A program made the translations under genes and the position numbers. A model generated the notes under the pieces. The model saw nothing but the letters and a program-made list of their open reading frames with translations, was not told the origin of the DNA and ran no database searches. A DNA stretch of 64,000 nucleotides. Origin: DASUNP01 sp963728545. GTDB lineage: Bacteria > Acidobacteriota > Blastocatellia > UBA7656. Shown piece by piece: positions 53,865 to 62,559 of this stretch; the stretch's first letter is position 1, and each line of letters starts with the position of its first letter. Location: assembly GCA_963728545.1 (NCBI GenBank), contig CAVSKO010000002.1:2046001-2110000 (forward strand), written 5' to 3'.

Positions 53865-53873
53865 GAAAACCTA

Positions 53874-54041
53874 GAGCGAATTTCAAATGAGGGTAAGGAA
53901 ATGAAAGAAGATTCACCGCAGAGACGCAGAGAACACAGAGCGGGCGCAGAGCGGAATAAAACTCTGCGCATCCTCTGTGCTCTCTGCGTCTCTGCGGTGA
54001 GATGTCTCTGCCAATCCCGTACATTCGATTGAAAACTGCTC
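53874..54041. repeat. TA-targeting MITE, copy 3
   Basis: This 168-bp element is flanked by TA on both sides (53872-53873, 54042-54043). Its termini are GAGCGAATTTCAAATGAGGG and CCCGTACATTCGATTGAAAA followed by CTGCTC. The interior palindrome ACCGCAGAGACGCAGAG ... CTCTGCGTCTCTGCGGT is shared with the other copies. It sits directly after the PEGA pseudogene. Confidence 0.88.
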
Positions 54042-54239
54042 TAAAGATAATATTTGCAACCCTCTCACTGACATACCTTATTAAAATAATTACCGTCCCG
54101 CTCACTTAACAGAGTCGGTTCTAAAACCTTCGGCATAATCGGGTAAGTTTTATTATGATGCGGCTTTGCTCTCTTAAACGAAACTGCCGGAAAGACAGAG
54201 ATAGATAACACCCGAATTACATTCAGGGAATGATTTTTG

Positions 54240-54268
54240 TTGACAGGTAAGGGTGACTATACTATTCT
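54240..54268 (+). promoter_or_regulatory. candidate receptor promoter (cassette 2)
   Basis: TTGACA (54240-54245), 17-bp spacer, TATTCT (54263-54268), leaving a leader of about 290 bp before the receptor gene. Apart from the MITE and this site, 53865-54564 shows no gene. Confidence 0.5.
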
Positions 54269-54564
54269 GCGCAAGGCCTAATATCATATCGGTCAGGTTG
54301 AGCTACCTCAAATATCCTAGTTTGGGAGTATTGCCTATCTCCTACAGGTTCTAAGCAGAAAAGTTCAGGCTACTTTCCCAGGCTTGCTCTATTGGAGGAG
54401 AAACTTCCCTTCCAATCTGAGCAACTAAATCTTTTCGCACGATTAGATCATTTTTCTGTGTAATGAATTAGTGACCGGGGTCATAACAAATCTAAGGGGC
54501 CTAAAAAACCCATCTACGTATAACAGAAACCTGCACAGGGATCCGAGAATATGGAGGAAGCGCT

Positions 54565-57500
54565 ATGACCGTAATCGGGGCAAAGTTGTTTCGCCTTTTC
54601 GTACTGTTCTGTCTGCTCCTAAACTGCGCACTTGTCGTTAGGCCGCAGACGACTACGACGGGGACTGTTGAAGGAAATATCTATGAAGCAGGCACGTCCA
54701 ACAGGGGCATCGCCGGGGCAACCGTCATAGTAAAAAATGAAGAGACGGGGCTGGAGCGTTCGGTCAATACGAACTCAAGCGGCAACTACTCTTTTGAGTT
54801 TTTGCCTCCGAACCTTTACACGATAATAGTCACTGCGCCCGGTTTTGAAACTCGGAAGATTTCCAGTTTCGCGGTCAGGCTCTCGCAAGCAAATCCCGTT
54901 ATCCCTCCGATCGCTTTACAAAAAGCGGCAGTAATCGGGGGGCCATCAGGCGGCCCCGGGGCTGTACCGAATACGGGACCAGAGGGCAGGCCTGCGGCAG
55001 AGCAGCTAATCAATCTGACGAACGCCACCAGAGGTCAGAATTTCGACCGCCGCATACTGATAACCCTGCTGTTGCCCGGGGTGCGCACCTTTGATGACCT
55101 GGCCTTTCTCGCTCCTGGCGTAGCTCCCCCGCCTCAGGCCATAGGCAATTCGGTTGGGCCTGGCCTGGGCGCGGGAGTCGGCACGTCGGGCCAGTTCTCG
55201 GTCAACGGCCTCCGCAGCCGGTCGAACAACTACACGATAGACGGCTCGGACAACAACGATGAGGACATAGGCGTGCGCCGCCAGGGGTTCACGTCGCTTG
55301 TGCCGCAAACGATTGAGAGCCTGCAAGAATTTCGCATCATCACGTTGCTGCCTGAGCCGCAGTTTGGGCGCAACCTTGCCGCACAGGTTAATGCCGTCTC
55401 CAGGTCGGGAGGGAGCGAATATCACGGATTGCTTTATGGCTTCTTTACCAATCGAGCCTTGAAAGCCAGGGACGTTTTTGACCTGACAGGGGGGCCTACG
55501 AGTTACCCTATAAGCCGCTCTTCTGACGGAAGAGTCATCCAGGTCGATAACAATCTCCTTGCTCCACTGAATCCTGTTGAGGATGAGAATCAATACACGC
55601 GCGGGCAATACGGCTTCACTCTCGGCGGGCCTGTAGTCAAACAGAAGCTCTTCTTTTTTGGCTCTATCGAACGCCAGAATATAGACGCTAACAGAGAATC
55701 GCATTTCGCGGTGCCGACAGTCGCCGAACGCGGCCTCACATTGGACCTCGGCGGGAATAGAAGGCTTCTCACAGGTGATAGAGGGATTAGTGAGGGCGGC
55801 TTCTTTGGCGGTCCCACATCGCTTATTGGCGATGCATTCTTTAGTCTATTTCCTTTTCCAAACAATCCTGTTGGTCCCTATGGGGCAAATACATATACGG
55901 AGGTTCTTCCGGCAAACGCAGACGGCCTAGTCTTTTCGATGAAAATGGACCGCCCGAGTTTTAGAGCGTTTGGAAAGAACCATAGTTTGACTGGCAGATA
56001 CAATTTCACAGATGATGATACGACACTGCCGGTCACAGGCGGAGCTATCTTTTCTTCGCTCAAGGCGCTGGTCCGAACACAAAACCTCTCTATTTTTCTT
56101 AGCAGTGAGATCAATCAAATGCTGTCGAACGAGTTTCGGGCATCTTATGGAAGGACGAGTCTCGAATTCGAGGAGATTCGCAATCCGAATCTTCTTCCTT
56201 CCGATAGACTCTCTGATGTCCCGTTTCTGCTCAACAGAAATCTCCTCCGCAATGAATCTCGCGTAGGATTTGCTCCCAAGTATAGAACCCTTGCAGGCGA
56301 CGGACAGAGCTGCACGGGCGCCAATTCTACAGAGGACTGCACGGGATTGCTGGGCCAGCTTGTGGTCTCTGGATATAGTCCGGTCGGAGTCGATGTCATA
56401 AATTTCCCCCAGGGAAGGGTAAATAAAACCTTCCAATTTGCAGACACTCTGATATACAGCATGGGAAAGCAGAGATTTACTGCCGGATTTGATATACGGC
56501 GCATTCATCTCGACAGCTTTCTAGACAGAAATTTCCGTCCGGTCGCTGTCTTCAACGGCGTGCTAAATGAAGATGCTGATCCTCGTTCTGGAATACCGTT
56601 GCCTACACTTTTACAGGGCAGAGACTTTGTCGCCGTCGGCGTTCCGACAGGATTCACTCAAACTCTAGCAACGTCCTCGGATTCAACCATAGAATTGCGC
56701 TCCTGGCAGAATGATTTCTTTCTTGCCGACCAGATTCGTCTCCGCCCCAACCTGATCGTTACGATAGGCACGAGATACCAGATCAACACCGTCCCGACAG
56801 ATGTGGACCGGCGTATTGAAAATACATTTGTCGATCAGCAAATCGAGCAGATAGGTATTGACAAGTTTCTCGAAGGCCGCAAAAAGATATATGAGAGAGA
56901 CACAAACAATATTGCTCCGCACATAGCATTGGCTTGGGACCCGTTCGGTAAAGGAAATACATCCGTTCGCGTCGGTTATGGAATCTATTATGACCAGATA
57001 CCCGGCGCAGTAGTCAGCCAATCGCGAGCCGTATTCCCAACCTTTTTCACTTTCAACCTGGCCGGTATCTCCGGGCTTAATCTTCGCAATGACGGACTTG
57101 ATTTTATTAATCCATCAATCGTCGCGGCGGATGGAACTTTGAATACCTTCGGGCCGGGCGCCGGCAGCGCGGCGGACGTCATTGAAAGCTTCAATCAGGC
57201 TCTAGGTGGAGCATTAGGATTAGAAGGACAGCGAAGTTTTGCCTTCCCTGATTTCGTCCTTCCCGCGGCCGATCTGGTCACTCCCTATTCGCAACACTGG
57301 GGAGTGACTCTAGAGCAATCGCTCAAAGAGGACTTTCTTGTGTCTCTAGCCTATGTGGGAACCAGGGGGACGCACCTGCTCAGGTTTGGCACACCAAATC
57401 TGGGCCCGAATAGATTGCTGTTTGTCGAGCGCGCGCCTGCCAAGGTTGGAGATCCGATCTTTAACGGAGGCACCCGCTCGCTGGACAGGCCATCTCCCCA

Positions 57501-58179
57501 ACTCGGCTCATTCACCTCAATTGAGTCGGACGCGAATTCGATATATCACAGCTTGCAGCTTCAGGTTAACAAGCGATTTTCGCGGCGGATTCAATTCACT
57601 ACGGCATACACATGGTCACACGCATTAGATGAGGCATCGGATATCTTTGATCTGGCTGGGGCGCGGGCTTTGCCGCAAGGCAGTTTCGACCGGGAGGCAG
57701 AGCGCGGTGACGCAAACTTTGATGTGCGCCATCGTTTTGTTTACAGCCTTATCTACGACCTGCCGGGCTTCCAGGATAATATGCTTCTAGGCGGCTGGCA
57801 AATTGCCAGCATCGGCACATTCCAGACCGGGCAGCCGTATTCGGTGTTAGTACCTTTTGATGCCAACCGGGATGGTAATCTGACCGATAGAATAGAACGA
57901 GACGGAACGCTTGCCGGTCAGGCTGGGCGCAATCAGTTCCGCGCGCCGAAGCTAGTTAGTATCGATATGACGTTCAATAAGAATTTCAGGCTCACCGAAA
58001 GGCATGGCCTCGAATTCCGAACAGAGGTCTTCAATATATTTAACCGGTCGAACTTCGGCGTGCCGGTCAACGAAGTCTTCTTCGGCGGGCTGGGAGTTAA
58101 GCCCCTGACAGAACAGATTTTTGTCGATACGCGTGTGCCCTCGCGCACTATACAGTTCGCTTTGAAATACAAATTCTGA
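54565..58179 (+). CDS. Oar-type TonB-dependent receptor (cassette 2, intact)
   Basis: The 1,204-residue protein begins with GGAGGAAG ahead of the ATG. A signal peptide precedes a carboxypeptidase-regulatory-like domain (about 30-115: VEGNIYEAGTSNRGIAGATV). The plug domain (about 190-300) has NGLRSRSNNYTIDGSDNNDED and QFGRNLAAQVNAVSRSGGS. A large barrel follows with FEDREAERGDANFDVRHRFVY-type turns and the terminal IQFALKYKF. It is the full-length counterpart of the frameshifted cassette-1 receptor. It probably binds and imports a polymer or peptide at the outer membrane. Codon usage looks less GC-rich than in cassette 1. Confidence 0.93.
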   Translation: MTVIGAKLFRLFVLFCLLLNCALVVRPQTTTTGTVEGNIYEAGTSNRGIAGATVIVKNEETGLERSVNTNSSGNYSFEFLPPNLYTIIVTAPGFETRKISSFAVRLSQANPVIPPIALQKAAVIGGPSGGPGAVPNTGPEGRPAAEQLINLTNATRGQNFDRRILITLLLPGVRTFDDLAFLAPGVAPPPQAIGNSVGPGLGAGVGTSGQFSVNGLRSRSNNYTIDGSDNNDEDIGVRRQGFTSLVPQTIESLQEFRIITLLPEPQFGRNLAAQVNAVSRSGGSEYHGLLYGFFTNRALKARDVFDLTGGPTSYPISRSSDGRVIQVDNNLLAPLNPVEDENQYTRGQYGFTLGGPVVKQKLFFFGSIERQNIDANRESHFAVPTVAERGLTLDLGGNRRLLTGDRGISEGGFFGGPTSLIGDAFFSLFPFPNNPVGPYGANTYTEVLPANADGLVFSMKMDRPSFRAFGKNHSLTGRYNFTDDDTTLPVTGGAIFSSLKALVRTQNLSIFLSSEINQMLSNEFRASYGRTSLEFEEIRNPNLLPSDRLSDVPFLLNRNLLRNESRVGFAPKYRTLAGDGQSCTGANSTEDCTGLLGQLVVSGYSPVGVDVINFPQGRVNKTFQFADTLIYSMGKQRFTAGFDIRRIHLDSFLDRNFRPVAVFNGVLNEDADPRSGIPLPTLLQGRDFVAVGVPTGFTQTLATSSDSTIELRSWQNDFFLADQIRLRPNLIVTIGTRYQINTVPTDVDRRIENTFVDQQIEQIGIDKFLEGRKKIYERDTNNIAPHIALAWDPFGKGNTSVRVGYGIYYDQIPGAVVSQSRAVFPTFFTFNLAGISGLNLRNDGLDFINPSIVAADGTLNTFGPGAGSAADVIESFNQALGGALGLEGQRSFAFPDFVLPAADLVTPYSQHWGVTLEQSLKEDFLVSLAYVGTRGTHLLRFGTPNLGPNRLLFVERAPAKVGDPIFNGGTRSLDRPSPQLGSFTSIESDANSIYHSLQLQVNKRFSRRIQFTTAYTWSHALDEASDIFDLAGARALPQGSFDREAERGDANFDVRHRFVYSLIYDLPGFQDNMLLGGWQIASIGTFQTGQPYSVLVPFDANRDGNLTDRIERDGTLAGQAGRNQFRAPKLVSIDMTFNKNFRLTERHGLEFRTEVFNIFNRSNFGVPVNEVFFGGLGVKPLTEQIFVDTRVPSRTIQFALKYKF

Positions 58180-58310
58180 CCGGGCACCTTCGCTGGGCTA
58201 AAAGGACCGTTCCAGCTTACATAGCTATGAGAGATATGAAGGGCTTAGCACGGTGGGATCCTCAACATGAGGCGCTGAAGGGATTATCAATCCCAAGGAG
58301 GAATTCGAGC

Positions 58311-60680
58311 ATGGCAAATTCACCAAACGTAAAGAGATCCCTGATGGCAAGGGTTTCGAAGACGGTTTACTCGAAAGCTTTCGGTAAGGTCTTGATCGTG
58401 CTCCTGGCGATATCAAGCTTCGTCATAACTCAATCTATAACTGCCGACCCAAGAGCGAGATTAACGGCAGGTGCGGCCGTAATTCAGGAGGGCTGCCCTC
58501 CAGAACCGGAGGATTGCACTCGCTTCATCGCCTGCCCGGAAAACGATGTATTTGGTTCAGGTGCCGCCACGGGAGACTTTCAAGTGATCACAGCGCCCGG
58601 TAGAGCTTGTAGATGGTTTGTTGCCACTGCAAGCCCCTTTGTTGAGATAACAAGCGAGGAGCCGGAAGCCGGCGGGAGCGCGGTCGTGACCTACGAACTA
58701 CAAGCGAATACAACCAGCACAATTCGTTCGGCAACAATTGAGGTTAGTGTTAGAGGGCCAGGTGGTACAAGCAACGTAGTTGCCACGCATAGAATTACTC
58801 AGAACCCAGGAGTCACTTGCACTTACACGTTATCGGAGTCGTCAAAAAATTTCACGGCCCAGGGCGGCGACGGAAGCTTCGATGTGGACGCGCCGGGGAC
58901 GTGTCCGTGGCAAGCCGTAAGCAATAGTCCAAGCATCGTCACTATTATAAGTGGAGGCAGCAATACCCAGGGTAGGACAGTCGGCTACCGGGTGAGTGAG
59001 AACCTGACGACTTCCCAGAGAACCGGCACTATCACGGTTCAAGATAAGACTTATACGATCATCCAGAGTGAAGCCACTTGCACTTTCAGTGTCTCGCCAA
59101 CCTCAGGCGAGTTTCCGGAACAGGGAGGTCCCGGAAGCTTCACAGTGATAACGTCGATTGGGTGTACGTGGGAAGCAGTAAACAATAACCCAAGTTTTAT
59201 CACCATCATCTCGGGCGGCAGCAATGACCGCGCAGGGGTAGTCAATTATACTGTGGCACTTAACCCCAATCAGAGTCCCCGAACGGGAACCATCCAAGTT
59301 CAGGGGCAAGTTCATACAATCACTCAAGTCGGTGCTGATTCTGGAACGCCTCGTGACCCCTGTACCTATACTCTGTTGGAGTCGTCAAATGACTTCACGG
59401 CCCCGGGCGGGGACGGAAGTTTCGTGGTGAGGACAGCCAATGACTGTCCATGGGAAGCCACAAGCGATTCGACTTGGCTCAAAACAACCTCAAGCGGCAG
59501 AGGCGAGGGCACAGCTCGTTATACAGTGGAAGCTAACCCGGAAACTTCTTCGCGCATGGGTAAAATTACGGTGCGGGGTCAGACTTACACCGTTACCCAG
59601 GCGGGAATCGGACAGCCTCGCCCCGATTGCGAATTCACCTTATCCCCGAAAACGATATCGATAGGAGAGAGCCGGACAGAGCTGATTAATGGAAGAAACG
59701 AAGCCGGCAGCTCGTTCGGGTTCATGGTAACGCCGGCAACCGATGCCGGATGTCCCTGGAAAGCTATAAGCAACAATCCCGACTGGATAACTATAGATAA
59801 GGGGGGAGAAGACAAAATCGGCAAAGGGTTTGTTATCTTTTCGGTCGAAGAATATACGGGAGCAGAAAACCGTTGTGAGGGAAGTAACAGCCCGCAGATT
59901 GGTAAGCGTTGTGGGAGCATCACGGTCGGGAGTGAGACATTCGCTATCACTCAATTTGCTGCGGGGAGATGCGTAGATCTAAACGTATCGCCGCTTCTGA
60001 GACCCTTCGCAATAGGGGAGACGGCTTACGGCACATTGAACGGTGAGGATTGCAGGTCGGCTGGGCCGAATGGCCGGGGAAATTCGTTTAGGGCTGATCG
60101 GTATGTTTTCGTGGTTGAGCAAGACCAGGGACAGAACGTAGCTATCAACGTAGGCTCGACCGATTTTGATCCCTTTATAACACTGCTGGAGTTGAGGGAT
60201 GGTCAAGAGATAAAGGTAGGTGATAATAAGGATGACGATGGAGCAGGCTTTCGCAACGCACGTTTGCCAAGCCTGCCCCCGAAGCAAGGGGAGCTAAGGA
60301 ATCTGAAAAAAGGGACCTATATTATCGAGGTTACTGCTTTCACTGATAGTATCAACCGGCGTACAGTAACCGGCAATTATGCTCTCTATATCGCAAGCGA
60401 GGGAGCATCAATCACCTTCAACCCGGTAATTCTGGGCGCTGTCACGGATGGCAAAACTTTAGTGGTTATAGGGGAGAACTTCGATAAAAACGCGAAGCTG
60501 TTCATAGATGACACCGCGAATGAGGAAAAGAATACAAAGAATGCGCAATCAAGGAATAGGACTGCCTTGATCGCCCTAAAGTCCGGCAATAAAGTAAAAG
60601 AGAAGGCTCCCATAATCTTGCGGGTGAACAACCGTTCTCGCAAAGAATCTGAAGTATTCGTCTATCCATTTCGTCCCTGA
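58311..60680 (+). CDS. secreted BACON-repeat protein with PPC-like and IPT-like domains
   Basis: The product is 789 residues from the ATG at 58311, which has AAGGAGG 10 bp upstream; an earlier in-frame start lacks one. After a signal or anchor helix (about 20-45) come at least five BACON-type repeats of about 85 residues (C.Y.L......F.A.GGDGSF.V......CPW.A.SN.....I.....G...G...Y.V..N....R.GTI.V.....TI.Q). A PPC-like beta domain (about 600-710: DRYVFVVEQDQGQNVAINVG) and a terminal IPT/TIG-like domain (about 715-789) follow. BACON modules usually occur in surface carbohydrate- or mucin-associated proteins. It follows the receptor by 130 bp and has no counterpart in cassette 1. Confidence 0.85.
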   Translation: MANSPNVKRSLMARVSKTVYSKAFGKVLIVLLAISSFVITQSITADPRARLTAGAAVIQEGCPPEPEDCTRFIACPENDVFGSGAATGDFQVITAPGRACRWFVATASPFVEITSEEPEAGGSAVVTYELQANTTSTIRSATIEVSVRGPGGTSNVVATHRITQNPGVTCTYTLSESSKNFTAQGGDGSFDVDAPGTCPWQAVSNSPSIVTIISGGSNTQGRTVGYRVSENLTTSQRTGTITVQDKTYTIIQSEATCTFSVSPTSGEFPEQGGPGSFTVITSIGCTWEAVNNNPSFITIISGGSNDRAGVVNYTVALNPNQSPRTGTIQVQGQVHTITQVGADSGTPRDPCTYTLLESSNDFTAPGGDGSFVVRTANDCPWEATSDSTWLKTTSSGRGEGTARYTVEANPETSSRMGKITVRGQTYTVTQAGIGQPRPDCEFTLSPKTISIGESRTELINGRNEAGSSFGFMVTPATDAGCPWKAISNNPDWITIDKGGEDKIGKGFVIFSVEEYTGAENRCEGSNSPQIGKRCGSITVGSETFAITQFAAGRCVDLNVSPLLRPFAIGETAYGTLNGEDCRSAGPNGRGNSFRADRYVFVVEQDQGQNVAINVGSTDFDPFITLLELRDGQEIKVGDNKDDDGAGFRNARLPSLPPKQGELRNLKKGTYIIEVTAFTDSINRRTVTGNYALYIASEGASITFNPVILGAVTDGKTLVVIGENFDKNAKLFIDDTANEEKNTKNAQSRNRTALIALKSGNKVKEKAPIILRVNNRSRKESEVFVYPFRP

Positions 60681-60704
60681 GTAAGCAGTTGTTTTTTCTA
60701 CATA

Positions 60705-60745
60705 TGGCGGTGAACGTCATGGGGTCACTCTGATGTTCACCACCA
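60705..60745. terminator. long hairpin after the BACON gene
   Basis: TGGCGGTGAACGTCA (60705-60719) pairs with TGATGTTCACCACCA (60731-60745), 13 of 15 bp, with an 11-nt loop. It lacks a T-run, so termination is only possible. Confidence 0.4.
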
Positions 60746-60792
60746 CTTTGCCCCGAATCGCAGTGAGAGTTTGATTGCACATAGGCAAATAC

Positions 60793-62235
60793 GTAACTGT
60801 TCAGAGTGTCGGATTGTTTGCTGTAAGTAAATCCAGACAGGATTGATAGAAATCGACCTGTCGCAGTCTCCATGTGCCGAACAGTGATGCCAGTATACTC
60901 TTGGTTTCACTTCCTTTCTCCGACCTCGTCCCTCCGCTGATCTTGCGACTCACCACTAGATGTCTCACACTCCGCTCTGCTGCATTATTGTCTGAGGGCA
61001 CTCTTGCGTCTGCCACAAACATAAACAATTCTGGTAGGAACCGCTCTATTCTTTCGCAAAGCCTGCTCTGTAGTCTCTTCTTCTTTAGGTGCGGTCGGCA
61101 CACTCTCATCAACTCTTGCTCATACTCTCGCTGCCGCTTTACTCGCTGCTGTTTCTGCTCTACCGCATCGAGCCTCGCGCTTGGCCCCTTATACTGCTTT
61201 GCTCCCTCATAGATTGCTTTGACTGCTTGTGCCCACTTCTTCAACTTCCTGTCATCGGCATGCTTTTCCTTCAGTTCGTGTATATCTCTCAGCAGGTGTA
61301 TCCAGCATCGCTGATGTAGCCCCAAATGCGCGTTGTACCCGCCATAGAAATCACTCACTAAAACACCATCGAACTCCTCGCCCAAGACTTCTTTCACTAC
61401 TGTTGCCGAACGACTCTTGCGGTAAATGTAGTACCTAATCTTGTCGGTCGAGAAACTCCACACATACCCGTTTAGCCCATCTTCTCGCCAACTCGTTTCA
61501 TCCCCATTTACTACGGGAGAACCCCGAATCTGCTGCTTGAAACCTTCCACTATCGCTTTGCCACTTCGGGCCACCCCCTCAACTAAAGCTACCAACTTGC
61601 CGACACTTATTCTGAGGCCGAATCTGTGGCGGAGATAGTCTTGTATAACTCTAAAAGGAAGCCTGCATTGCTCACGCAGTAGCGTCACCTCAGCTTGCAC
61701 ACTGATACCGAAACGCTGAGAGCCTACAGCTACTGTTGATAAATCCATCGGTGGTGCCCACCGCTTGTGGCAGTTCGGGCAACCACGCTCTATAAGGATG
61801 TGCTCTACGACCTGGGCTTGAACTGGTGGAAGCTCAATAACCTGGCGAGACTTGATCACTCGTCGCCCCCTGAGCGATACCTGACACTGTGGGCATTGCT
61901 CAAGGGAGTGCTCGACACGCGCAGTAGCAGCATCAAGCTTGCGTGCGAAGCCGTGCGCACGTTTCTTGCGCTTCTTTTTCTTACTACGAACAGGGCGGTT
62001 TGCCTTAACGAAGCTTGGAGGATTGCTTTTGGAGCCACCGCCGCGCAAAGACTCTAATTCTGCTTCCAATTGCTTGACGCGCTCTTGTAAGAGTTGAAGT
62101 TGAGCGACCAACTGCAAGTTGAGATGGATCAGTTCTTCGCGGGTGGCCTGTTGGAGGTCGAGCATCACGCACGAAGTTTACACCCGTTGTCAACTAGCCC
62201 AAGCCTCATCCCCGCATCAGAGTCTGAACAGTTAC
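60793..62235 (-). mobile_element. IS66-family insertion sequence with 8-bp target duplication
   Basis: The 1,443-bp element is bounded by GTAACTGTTCAGA and its inverse. It is flanked on both sides by GCAAATAC (60785-60792 and 62236-62243), a perfect 8-bp duplication typical of IS66. It carries only the transposase gene; the usual IS66 accessory genes tnpA and tnpB are absent. The perfect flanks suggest a recent insertion. Confidence 0.93.
60801..62168 (-). CDS. IS66-family transposase (TnpC)
   Basis: The 455-residue protein begins with a coiled coil (about 1-45) and a basic segment. A zinc-finger region (QCPQC...GCPNCHKRW) and the DDE core follow: VNGDETSWREDGLNGYVW with the first D, LVSDFYGGYN with the second, and SDNNAAERSVRHLVVSRKISGG with the final E. 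The C-terminal GSETKSILASLFGTWRL is typical of TnpC. Full length and intact, so probably active. Confidence 0.93.
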   Translation of the reverse strand: MMLDLQQATREELIHLNLQLVAQLQLLQERVKQLEAELESLRGGGSKSNPPSFVKANRPVRSKKKKRKKRAHGFARKLDAATARVEHSLEQCPQCQVSLRGRRVIKSRQVIELPPVQAQVVEHILIERGCPNCHKRWAPPMDLSTVAVGSQRFGISVQAEVTLLREQCRLPFRVIQDYLRHRFGLRISVGKLVALVEGVARSGKAIVEGFKQQIRGSPVVNGDETSWREDGLNGYVWSFSTDKIRYYIYRKSRSATVVKEVLGEEFDGVLVSDFYGGYNAHLGLHQRCWIHLLRDIHELKEKHADDRKLKKWAQAVKAIYEGAKQYKGPSARLDAVEQKQQRVKRQREYEQELMRVCRPHLKKKRLQSRLCERIERFLPELFMFVADARVPSDNNAAERSVRHLVVSRKISGGTRSEKGSETKSILASLFGTWRLRQVDFYQSCLDLLTANNPTL

Positions 62236-62486
62236 GCAAATACAATCTACTTACATCGCATTATTGGGTGAGTGATATTCTTTCTGCTTTATCTTTGACA
62301 AGCGCCGACCGAGACTCTGAGGAGTTATTTATCTGGTACACTGGGCCGCTTGCTCAGCACCATACCTCAGATTGCGATTGACGTTACAAACATGGTTTAT
62401 TCAATCCCGCAAGCCACAAAGAAAGCATATTAACACTAAACAGATACAGCGCTTCCGCACTAGTGGCTCTTTCCATGACCGTATAA

Positions 62487-62516
62487 TTGACACACCTCTA
62501 GGCATATTGATAGGAT
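62487..62516 (+). promoter_or_regulatory. cassette promoter P3
   Basis: TTGACA (62487-62492), 18-bp spacer, TAGGAT (62511-62516), in the context ATAATTGACAC. The -35 box begins 73 bp before the ATG, as in P1 and P2. The leader shares GTTTATCC...CAGGAGT with P2. The rest of 62244-62486 shows no gene. Confidence 0.78.
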
Positions 62517-62559
62517 ATAGCCGCTTTAGCTCAGGTTTATCCTCACAGGAGTCGGCACG

